Below, piece by piece: positions 8,295-14,951 of a stretch of 42,964 bases of DNA. Numbering within the stretch: the first letter of the stretch is position 1; every line of letters starts with the position of its first letter. A program made the translations under genes and the position numbers. The stretch spans positions 1 to 42,964 of the forward strand of contig JAFPCT010000087.1 in the NCBI GenBank assembly GCA_017390125.1. Reading direction: 5' to 3'. The notes beneath the pieces were generated by a model that saw only the letters and a program-made list of their open reading frames with translations, was not told where the DNA came from and made no database searches. Source of the DNA: Treponema sp. (GTDB lineage: Bacteria; Spirochaetota; Spirochaetia; Treponematales; Treponemataceae).

Positions 8295-10647
8295 CCAAGT
8301 TCACCTTTCCAAAATCAGGCTCAGGAATTCCCAGAAGCTTTCTTACGTCAGAAATCGTCTTAGGTCCGTAATAGCCCGCTGCCTTTGCACAGTCCATATC
8401 CAGCTTGAAATCCGGTATGCCGTGCTTAAAAAACTTTTCTATGTCAAACTGCGGCATATTGACTACGCCGTAGAAATGCTGCTTTCCTTTTCCCGTTACT
8501 TCAAATTCAACAGGAATCTGCTCAACTACAATTTCGTACTTGAGGTTTTCCGGTTTAATGAACCAGCCGTTCTTCTCGCACCGGATGTATTTTTTTGCAA
8601 GTATGTCGTAGGTATCCTGAGTAATGAGGATGTCCGTTCCGCAAAGCTTGTTCGAGGCTTCTGTTCGGCTTGCAAAGTTTACTGCATCTCCGATTGAAGT
8701 GAATTCCATTTTGTGCTGAGAGCCCAGAAATCCTACTGTCGCGCGTCCGGAATTCAAGCCGGAACCGATTCTGATGTGAGGCTTGTATTTTGCATGAGGC
8801 TCGTTTTCGTGCTTTTTAGTAAATGCCTCTGCGTCCTTGTTGTATTTCATGAGCGAGTAGCGCATTGCAATACAGCAGGTAACGGCACGGATTGCGTCCT
8901 CACGGACATATTTGTCGTGGGCGGCTTTCTTTTCCTTGTAGTAAGGCATGTCCGGATCAAGCATTTCCCAGTCAAGGCTGCTGTTCCTCAAAACGCCCCA
9001 GCATGCCATGATTGCATCGCCTTCGAATTTATCAACAATACCGCCTGTAAGCTGAATGCAGGTTACCATGCGGCTCATGTAGTCGTTCAAAAATCCGATT
9101 ATCTCTGCGGCGCTCTTTTCGCCGAAACGGTTTTTGAATCCGTCTGAAATTGCAGTGAATCCGCGGATGTCACTGAAGAATATGGTTATGTCCTTAAGGT
9201 GAGGTGTAAAGTCAATCTGCTTCTTGATGATAGCTTCCGTTACGCCTTTGTTTGTAAGGGTGGTGAATGTGTTGAGAATTTCCCGTTCGTTCTTTGTACT
9301 TTTTGCAAGGACACCGATCTCGTCCTTTGACTTGTCATTAAGGATTCCGAAAAGTTCGGTGTTGAAATTTCCCTTGTTGATTTCGTTTACAACGACAGTA
9401 AGCTTTTTCAGGGCGACAGAAAGGCTCTGGGAGAAAAAGTAAACGACCATAAGCGTAAGGAAAAGAATTGCTGCAGAAATGTAAATGTTTCGGCGTGTGG
9501 TTCTTCTTACACCTTCGTAAATGATTGAAGTTTTTACAGTTGTGATTACGCCGCCGTTTCCTATCTTGATTTTTCGGAAGGCGCCGATGTATTCCTCGCC
9601 GTCTTTTTCGTTGTAGGTAATCTGGGCGTTGTTCTGGGTGCTTTTCTGCATTTCCTGCACGATTTTAAGGTTCTTGAAATTTTCACCTTTTGAAAGCAGG
9701 TTCAGGTCGCCGTGGACAAGAACTTCGCCCTCATTGTTTATGATGAATGACTGGTTCACCGTGCCCATGGAAAGAATCTCGCTTAGAGCATCGCTGGAAT
9801 AAAGGATGCCTATGGCAGTTTTCTTACCGTTCATCGTAAGCGGGTGGAATATTGCAAGGACAGGCTTTGAGAAGAAAGGACTTGCGTTCTCAAGCTCAAA
9901 GGTTCCGCTTTCTGCGCTCTGGAGCCTGTCGTTTTCCTGGCTGAAATATGCGTCTACAGAATCTCTGTCGATTGAATTTGAAATAAGGTATGCGGCGTTG
10001 TAGAAACGGCGGTCAGTAAGAGGCATGTACACTCCGATAATCTCTTTGTTGTGGTCAAAGAACATTGTCTCTGCCGCAATGATCTCTGTCTCGCTTTCGG
10101 TAGTATTTTTAAGAAGGTCAAGGAGCATTCCCATTGATGAGGAGATGTTTTTGATTCGGTTTTCAAAGTCACCGGCAGTACGGCTGTTCATTACAAGGTT
10201 GTTTTCTTCTGCGCTGATTTTTACGTCCTGTGAAACAAAGAAAGAAACAAGGTAGGTTACGGCTCCCAGTGCAACAATGAAAAGGAAAGAAATGATCAGG
10301 ATAAGCTTGCGTCCCAGCGGATTGGTTACCTTCAGATCCTTAGGTTCGTAGCGGTCGTAGCTGTTCTGCAGGCTGCTTCCAAATCCTGAATAAGATTCCT
10401 CCTGAGCAGCTTTTTTCTGCTTCTGTTTTTTCTTCATTTTTGCCTTTTTTGCGGCAATTTTTTTAAGGCGCTGCTCCTCTTTGAGGACGGCTTTTCTTGC
10501 CTTTTTTTCTTTTCTTGAATCAGTTTTATTTTCTGGCTTTACAGCGGCTGCAGTTTTTTTCGCGGGCGCAAAACTTCCGTAGCCGTATACCGAATCATTC
10601 TGTCGGTCTGGTGAGGTATTCTTTAGTTCGTTACTCTTATCTTCCAT
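8257..10647 (-). CDS. Membrane adenylate cyclase, class III, with periplasmic sensor and HAMP
   Basis: Predicted to make cAMP from ATP in response to an extracytoplasmic signal. The 796-aa protein has a very basic, Lys/Ala-rich cytoplasmic N-terminus (about 40-82), TM1 (about 113-139), a periplasmic Cache-like domain (about 140-390), TM2 (about 400-420), a HAMP-like linker, and a class III catalytic domain (about 490-720). The metal aspartates are in FFSDIRGFTAIS and VDKFEGDAIMACWG. The lysine of DKFEGD and aspartate of SIGDAVNFASR match adenine-selecting positions, favouring adenylate over guanylate cyclase. It is first in an operon with the FecR and barrel genes, overlapping the FecR gene by 38 bp. 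No clear Shine-Dalgarno precedes the ATG. The long polybasic N-terminus is unusual and could bind acidic lipid, RNA or DNA. Confidence 0.93.
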   Translation of the reverse strand: MEDKSNELKNTSPDRQNDSVYGYGSFAPAKKTAAAVKPENKTDSRKEKKARKAVLKEEQRLKKIAAKKAKMKKKQKQKKAAQEESYSGFGSSLQNSYDRYEPKDLKVTNPLGRKLILIISFLFIVALGAVTYLVSFFVSQDVKISAEENNLVMNSRTAGDFENRIKNISSSMGMLLDLLKNTTESETEIIAAETMFFDHNKEIIGVYMPLTDRRFYNAAYLISNSIDRDSVDAYFSQENDRLQSAESGTFELENASPFFSKPVLAIFHPLTMNGKKTAIGILYSSDALSEILSMGTVNQSFIINNEGEVLVHGDLNLLSKGENFKNLKIVQEMQKSTQNNAQITYNEKDGEEYIGAFRKIKIGNGGVITTVKTSIIYEGVRRTTRRNIYISAAILFLTLMVVYFFSQSLSVALKKLTVVVNEINKGNFNTELFGILNDKSKDEIGVLAKSTKNEREILNTFTTLTNKGVTEAIIKKQIDFTPHLKDITIFFSDIRGFTAISDGFKNRFGEKSAAEIIGFLNDYMSRMVTCIQLTGGIVDKFEGDAIMACWGVLRNSSLDWEMLDPDMPYYKEKKAAHDKYVREDAIRAVTCCIAMRYSLMKYNKDAEAFTKKHENEPHAKYKPHIRIGSGLNSGRATVGFLGSQHKMEFTSIGDAVNFASRTEASNKLCGTDILITQDTYDILAKKYIRCEKNGWFIKPENLKYEIVVEQIPVEFEVTGKGKQHFYGVVNMPQFDIEKFFKHGIPDFKLDMDCAKAAGYYGPKTISDVRKLLGIPEPDFGKVNLDEEENKIQVATS

Positions 10648-10835
10648 AATAATATCTGAAATAATAACTGCCTAATTTTAACATGAAATTTACTTAATAA
10701 CACACAATTTTACATTCCATTATCGGCAGAATTTCCTCAAAATATCAGTTTTATTTTGTAACTTTTTTTTATATTTTTTTTGTTTCTTTATTGAGCGGGG
10801 TAAGCGTTGGAAGTGCAACCTCAACAGCCAGCGTA

Positions 10836-10902
10836 AAAAACAGAGGACATGGGATGCATGAATTCTGAAAAAGGAACTGGTATACCCATGTCCTCTGTTT
10901 TT
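10836..10902 (-). terminator. Long-stem terminator downstream of purH-like gene
   Basis: Two perfect 18-bp arms (10836-10853 and 10885-10902, core CAGAGGACATGGG / CCCATGTCCTCTG) enclose 31 nt. On the minus strand the second arm ends in T6 (10835-10840), giving an intrinsic terminator for the purH-like gene. The A/T flanks are symmetric, so it could also act on rightward transcription. Confidence 0.75.
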
Positions 10903-10919
10903 GCTTTCGCAAAAACAGA
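10894..10919 (-). promoter_or_regulatory. GAAA-capped hairpin that competes with the terminator
   Basis: On the minus strand an 11-bp perfect stem (TCTGTTTTTGC / GCAAAAACAGA) is closed by a GAAA tetraloop, starting 8 nt after the purH-like stop codon. Its 3'-side overlaps the first arm of the following long terminator stem (10894-10902 is shared), so the two cannot form fully at once. This is an attenuator-like arrangement, but it may only be an RNA-end stabiliser. Confidence 0.6.
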
Positions 10920-10926
10920 ATAACTT

Positions 10927-12102
10927 TTAATGGTGGAACAATCTGATGCCTGTAAAGGCCATGGCCATGTTGTAGCTATCGGCAGTTTCGATTACCTGGT
11001 CGTCGCGTACGCTTCCGCCTGGCTGAGCTACTACTGTAACACCAGACTTTCTTGCACGTTCGATGTTGTCTCCGAACGGGAAGAATGCATCGCTACCGAT
11101 TGCAACGTCAGTGTTCTTGTCCAACCAGGCGCGTTTTTCTTCGCGGGTGAAAACAGCCGGCTTAACTTTGAAAAGTTTCTGCCATTTTCCTTCTGCAAGA
11201 ACATCTTCGTATTCATCACCGATGTAAACGTCGATAGTGTTGTCCCGGTCAGCACGCTTGATTCCGTCAACAAACTGAAGTCCCAGAACCTGCGGGCTCT
11301 GGCGAAGCCACCAGTTGTCAGCTTTCTGTCCGGCAAGACGAGTACAGTGAACGCGGCTCTGCTGTCCGGCGCCAATACCGATTGCCTGACCGTCTTTAAC
11401 GTAGCAAACGCTGTTAGACTGAGTGTATTTAAGAACGATCAAAGAAATAACAAGGTTCATCTTGTCATCTTCGCTCATATTCTTGTTCTTTGTTACGATG
11501 TTGGAAAGGCAGCTTTCATCGATCTTAAGGAAGTTGTGTCCCTGTTCAAAAGTAACGCCGAAAACCTGTTTCTTTTCAAGGTCTGCAGGAACATAGTCAG
11601 GGTCAATCTGAATCACGCAGTAGTTGCCGTTCTTCTTAGCCTTCAAAATTTCAAGAGCCTTAGGGCTGTAGCCTGGAGCAACGATACCGTCAGAAACTTC
11701 CTTCTTGATCAAAAGGGCAGTTGCCTCATCACATTCACCGCTCAAAGCAATAAAGTCACCGAAAGATGACATGCGGTCAGCACCACGGGCACGGGCATAA
11801 GCACAAGCCATAGGAGTAAGCTCAACGCCGTCAGTAAAGTAAATCTGTTTCAAAGTGTCGCTCAAAGGCTTACCAACAGCAGCCCCGGCAGGACTTACAT
11901 GCTTAAAACTGGTTGCCGCCGGAAGACCGGTAGCTTCAGTAAGTTCCTTTACCAGCTGATATCCGTTAAAAGCATCCAAAAGATTGATGAATCCCGGTTT
12001 ACCGTTCAAAACAGTAATTGGCAAATCCTTTCCGTCTTCCATAAAAACCCGCGCCGGCTTCTGGTTCGGGTTGCATCCATATTTAAGTTGTAATTCGTTC
12101 AT
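10927..12102 (-). CDS. purH: Stand-alone AICAR transformylase (PurH C-terminal domain only)
   Basis: Transfers a formyl group from 10-formyl-tetrahydrofolate to AICAR, the penultimate step of purine synthesis. The 391-aa protein corresponds to the transformylase half of bifunctional PurH (usually about 520 aa) and lacks the N-terminal IMP cyclohydrolase domain. It has the family motif SFKHVSPAGAAVG with the catalytic Lys-His pair at 67-68, QSNSVCYVKDGQAIGIGAGQQSR, and a C-terminus ending FTGIRLFHH, as in PurH. IMP cyclohydrolase must come from elsewhere in the genome or purines be salvaged. No Shine-Dalgarno is visible; a TATTCT hexamer ends 6 nt before ATG, suggesting a leaderless message. 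Two hairpins follow the stop codon. Confidence 0.93.
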   Translation of the reverse strand: MNELQLKYGCNPNQKPARVFMEDGKDLPITVLNGKPGFINLLDAFNGYQLVKELTEATGLPAATSFKHVSPAGAAVGKPLSDTLKQIYFTDGVELTPMACAYARARGADRMSSFGDFIALSGECDEATALLIKKEVSDGIVAPGYSPKALEILKAKKNGNYCVIQIDPDYVPADLEKKQVFGVTFEQGHNFLKIDESCLSNIVTKNKNMSEDDKMNLVISLIVLKYTQSNSVCYVKDGQAIGIGAGQQSRVHCTRLAGQKADNWWLRQSPQVLGLQFVDGIKRADRDNTIDVYIGDEYEDVLAEGKWQKLFKVKPAVFTREEKRAWLDKNTDVAIGSDAFFPFGDNIERARKSGVTVVAQPGGSVRDDQVIETADSYNMAMAFTGIRLFHH

Positions 12103-12108
12103 GAGGAT

Positions 12109-12114
12109 AGAATA
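12109..12114 (-). promoter_or_regulatory. -10 hexamer positioned for a leaderless purH mRNA
   Basis: TATTCT on the minus strand ends exactly 6 nt before the ATG, with no ribosome-binding site between. No convincing -35 was found 17 nt upstream, so alone this is weak. It gains weight as one of six such sites in the window. Confidence 0.4.
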
Positions 12115-12144
12115 TCGTAAATGAGTAAAAAGATAAATATATTA

Positions 12145-12229
12145 AGGGGAAAGCCTTCCCCTGGGCTCAGCCCGGAGGTCTTCCCCCACCCCTTCCAGCG
12201 GGGACACCCCGCAACGCCCCGGTGGAAGG
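12145..12229. repeat. GC-rich structured intergenic patch, possible dispersed repeat
   Basis: An 85-bp G+C-rich block in otherwise A+T-rich spacer. It folds into successive hairpins: AGGGGAA/TTCCCCT (12145-12162, 4-nt loop), GGGC/GCCC (12163-12173), and a nested element where CCTTCCA (12191-12197) pairs with TGGAAGG (12223-12229) around GCGGGG/CCCCGC (12198-12212). Composition and folding are like a REP/MITE-type intergenic repeat or a structured RNA. Only one copy lies in this window, so repetition is inference. Confidence 0.45.
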
Positions 12230-12541
12230 TTATAGTGACAATTTTTAACTATAAACAAAAACTTAAAATATAACTTGCTTATAAATCATAATTTATATAT
12301 TAAAATATCTTCGTATGAAAATTCATTATCCAGATTTAATCCTGCTTAACGCAAAAGATTCTGAATACGATGTTGTTACCGGGCTGGATACTGGTGCAGA
12401 TGATTATGTTGTCAAACCTTTTGGAATGATGGCTCTGGTTTCCAGAATCAAGGCTATTCTCCGGCGTTTGAGAATGTAAAATTGACATTACGGATTGAAT
12501 CAATTCCCCACCGTCCCTAAAACCTGTATACTACGAAAGAT
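12230..12541. other. Debris-containing spacer upstream of the ABC-F gene
   Basis: This stretch is A+T-rich at the left, then holds a response-regulator relic (12315-12479) and the probable ABC-F promoter region. TATACT ends 9 nt before the ABC-F ATG. Nothing else recognisable is present. Confidence 0.6.
12315..12479 (+). pseudogene. Response-regulator receiver-domain relic
   Basis: An open 54-codon stretch beginning MKIHYPDLILLNAKDSEYDV and containing GLDTGADDYVVKPFGMMAL and SRIKAILRR. This matches the C-terminal third of an OmpR/PhoB-type receiver domain, including the conserved K-P-F switch lysine. The phosphoacceptor aspartate region before it and the winged-helix DNA-binding domain after it are absent, and upstream sequence in frame shows no receiver homology. 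It cannot work as a response regulator and is best read as a gene remnant left by deletion or rearrangement. Confidence 0.8.
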
Positions 12542-14497
12542 ATGAATATCCTTTCCATAAATAATGTTGCGAAGATCGGACGTGAAGAAAAACTGTTTGC
12601 CGGAGTCACTTTCGGCCTTAATGAAGGGGACAAGGCTGCCCTCATCGGACGTAACGGCACCGGAAAATCAACCCTGCTTTCGACAATCGCCGGGATTCTT
12701 CAGCCGGACGAAGGCTCCATAGTAATAAACAGGGAATCAGGGGTCTCCTTTTTGCCTCAGAATCCTGTTTTCAACCCAGAGGACACTATCCGTGACCACA
12801 TATTCAAAAGCTCTTCGCCGAAACTTGCAGTCATAAAGGAATTTCTTGAAATCTGCGACCGGCTTTCGGATCTTTCTGCAGCAGATTCAGTTCACCGCCG
12901 TTATGACGAGCTGAATGAAAAAATGGAAAAACAGGACTTATGGAATTATGAGGCACAGGTAAGCTCCGTGCTCTCAACGCTTGGGATTACAGACCTGAAC
13001 CGGACTATGGGAACTTTAAGCGGCGGAATGATAAAGAAAGTTGCCCTTGCCCAGGTTCTGGTAGAAGATACAAAACTTCTGCTCCTTGACGAGCCTACAA
13101 ACCATCTGGACATTACAACGATTACATGGCTTCAGAATTACCTTCATGACACGAAGCGAACTGTCCTCATGGTAACCCACGACCGCTACTTTCTTGATGC
13201 TGTCTGCAACAATATATTTGAGCTTTTCCGCAACAAAATAAAGCTGTACCAGGGAAATTATTCAACATATCTTGAAAAGAAAGATGTTGAGGCAGAAATT
13301 GAGCGCAATACTGACCGGCGTATAGAGAGCGTCCTGCGTTTTGAGAGGGACTGGCTCAGCCGTGGACCTTGTGCCCGGGGAACGAAGGCAAAGGCAAGAA
13401 TCCAGCGGGACATGCAGCTGATAAACCGCGAGAAATTCAAGGAAGACAAGGGATTTTCTTTTGAGGTTCAGGGCCGCAGGCTGGGGGGAAAGGTTCTTGA
13501 GCTCCACGGAATTTCAAAGAACTATCCAAAAAATCTCGCCGATGGAACAAAAAAAACTGTGCCGGTCATCTCGGACTTTTCATATACTTTTACAAAGGGA
13601 CAGAAAATCGGCATTTTCGGCGACAACGGCTCTGGAAAATCAACTTTCCTGAACATTGTTACCGGCAGGCTTCAGCCGGACGGCGGAACGGTTGTAATCG
13701 GCGAAAATACGTTCTTCGGTTACTACATGCAGAATCCGGAATTCAAGGACCTGTCCCTGCCGGTTCTGGATTATATAAAGGAAGCCGCTGAAAATGTTAC
13801 TAAAAATGACGGAAAGACCCTTACAGCCGGCCAGTTTCTGAATGAATTCGGGTTTGAGGGAAAGATTCTGCATTCTCCGCTTTCATCTTTGAGCGGCGGC
13901 GAGCGAAAACGACTTTTCCTCATCCGACTTCTTATGACAAACCCTAACTTCCTGATTCTGGATGAGCCGACAAACGACTTTGACATTTTTACGATGAACG
14001 TCCTTGAGCAGTTTTTGATGCAGTATCAGGGCTGTCTTCTTGTTGTAAGCCACGACCGTTATTTTATGGACAAGGTTGCGGACACTCTTTTTATCCTTGA
14101 GGAAGACGGAAATATAAGCGGTTTTGTAGGAAAATGCTCGGAATACCTTGAGCTGCGGGAAAAGCAGAAAAAAGAGCAGAAACTGGAACAAAAGCAGGAA
14201 CAAAAAAAAGAAGTAAAAACTGAGGCAAAAGAATCATCTGACGCGGCAGTGAGCGGCGGCGAAGGAACTAACGCCTGCTCTGCTGCTCCACGCAAGCGCA
14301 CATACAGGGAGCAGAAAGAATTTGAATCTCTGGAAGCAGAAATACTGGAGCTTGAGGACCAGAAATCCGCCCTTGAAGCCCAGATGTCTGCCGGCGAAAA
14401 AGTGGACTATGAGAACCTGTCCAAAGCCTACAACACACTGACCTCATCTCTGGAAGAAAAATACGGGAGGTGGGAGGAATTAGCTTCACTGTCGTGA
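12542..14497 (+). CDS. ABC-F family ATPase (Uup-like)
   Basis: A soluble tandem ABC ATPase of the ABC-F group, acting on ribosomes or nucleic acid rather than transporting. In 651 aa it has Walker A GRNGTGKST (36-44) and GDNGSGKST (360-368), signatures LSGGMIKK and LSGGERKR, and Walker B motifs followed by DEPTNHLD and DEPTNDFD. There are no membrane segments. After the second ATPase domain come a Lys/Glu/Gln-rich linker (about 540-565) and a C-terminal coiled coil (about 590-645), the Uup arrangement. Uup homologues affect DNA branch migration, transposon excision and ribosome assembly. A TATACT hexamer lies 9 nt before ATG and no good Shine-Dalgarno is present. Gene relics flank it on both sides, and a 74-bp tandem duplication covers its stop codon. 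Confidence 0.93.
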   Translation: MNILSINNVAKIGREEKLFAGVTFGLNEGDKAALIGRNGTGKSTLLSTIAGILQPDEGSIVINRESGVSFLPQNPVFNPEDTIRDHIFKSSSPKLAVIKEFLEICDRLSDLSAADSVHRRYDELNEKMEKQDLWNYEAQVSSVLSTLGITDLNRTMGTLSGGMIKKVALAQVLVEDTKLLLLDEPTNHLDITTITWLQNYLHDTKRTVLMVTHDRYFLDAVCNNIFELFRNKIKLYQGNYSTYLEKKDVEAEIERNTDRRIESVLRFERDWLSRGPCARGTKAKARIQRDMQLINREKFKEDKGFSFEVQGRRLGGKVLELHGISKNYPKNLADGTKKTVPVISDFSYTFTKGQKIGIFGDNGSGKSTFLNIVTGRLQPDGGTVVIGENTFFGYYMQNPEFKDLSLPVLDYIKEAAENVTKNDGKTLTAGQFLNEFGFEGKILHSPLSSLSGGERKRLFLIRLLMTNPNFLILDEPTNDFDIFTMNVLEQFLMQYQGCLLVVSHDRYFMDKVADTLFILEEDGNISGFVGKCSEYLELREKQKKEQKLEQKQEQKKEVKTEAKESSDAAVSGGEGTNACSAAPRKRTYREQKEFESLEAEILELEDQKSALEAQMSAGEKVDYENLSKAYNTLTSSLEEKYGRWEELASLS

Positions 14498-14606
14498 ATC
14501 TAATTCTTCAATCAATCAGAAAGCTGCGCCAGCTCGCTTATCTCAGGGAGGAATTAGCTTCACTGTCGTGAATCTAATTCTTCAATCAATCAGAAAGCTG
14601 TGCCAG
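14472..14606. repeat. 74-bp tandem duplication across the ABC-F stop codon
   Basis: A 61-nt sequence starting GGGAGGAATTAGC (14472-14532) recurs at 14546-14606 with one C/T difference near its end. The period is 74 bp with a 13-nt joint. The first copy includes the last codons and stop of the ABC-F gene; the second is non-coding. High identity indicates a recent duplication. Confidence 0.9.
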
Positions 14607-14683
14607 GGATCAGAGTCGTCCTTTCTGTAGGAGCCTTAGCAGCGATGGTAACAAACCGAAAGAACAGTGGGAAACTATGACCG

Positions 14684-14875
14684 CACGAAAGTCCTTACTG
14701 CTATGCTCCGCGCCATTATGCAAACTACCGTGCAAGAAAATATCTCCATCCGTTGTTTGCTAAATACGGTGTAAGCGTTGTATTTGGAGGACATATTCAC
14801 ATCTAAAACCATCCGAAGGCAAAGGCCGGCAAGGGAAAACTGCTTGAAGAAGAGTTCATGGTAGCTGCTAAATAA
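14684..14875 (+). pseudogene. Metallophosphoesterase relic with in-frame stop
   Basis: After an in-frame TGA (14678-14680) the frame reads a 40-residue piece starting HESPYCYAPRHYANYR, with HPLFAKYGVSVVFGGHIHI before TAA (14804-14806). The HxxPY and GHIH motifs are metal-ligand motifs of calcineurin-like phosphoesterases in the right order. The same frame continues after the stop as NHPKAKAGKGKLLEEEF to a second TAA at 14873. The N-terminal half with the first metal sites is missing, so this is a non-functional remnant. Whether the last 22 codons belonged to the same gene is uncertain. Confidence 0.7.
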
Positions 14876-14939
14876 CGCCTGACCTTGACTGACAGCCGGC
14901 AGCCTGCTGTGGATTGGCGAGAGGGCTGCAATCTGCTAT

Positions 14940-14945
14940 TATTAT
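14940..14945 (+). promoter_or_regulatory. -10 hexamer positioned for a leaderless aroA mRNA
   Basis: TATTAT ends 6 nt before the aroA ATG, with no ribosome-binding site. An overlapping TATTAT 3 nt further upstream has TTGGCG exactly 17 nt before it, so the start could fall at or 2-3 nt before the ATG. Confidence 0.5.
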
Positions 14946-14951
14946 TCCATT

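Larger units (their letters stand above)
10648..10926. other. Spacer between purH-like gene and cyclase operon
   Basis: The side next to the cyclase gene (10648-10790) is very A+T-rich with long T- and A-runs and presumably holds the cyclase promoter, although I could not choose one well-spaced -35/-10 pair. The side next to the purH-like gene holds two overlapping hairpins, listed separately. No gene is visible. Confidence 0.6.
14607..14951. other. Debris-containing spacer before aroA
   Basis: The spacer holds the metallophosphoesterase relic (14684-14875) and, at its right end, the aroA start region with TATTAT 6 nt before ATG. No intact gene, tRNA or clear terminator is visible. Confidence 0.6.

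Noticed and set aside
10755..10850. Minus-strand frame reading PLFFTLAVEVALPTLTPL downstream of the purH hairpin
   Set aside because: It looks faintly protein-like but has no start codon or known homologue and overlaps the terminator arm.
10930..11769. 279-codon open frame antisense to the purH-like gene
   Set aside because: The sense gene is certain from its motifs; the antisense product has no family features.
12141..12229. Short minus-strand frame through the GC-rich patch (LPPGRCGVSPLEG...)
   Set aside because: It has no start or ribosome-binding site and the folding of the DNA explains the composition better.
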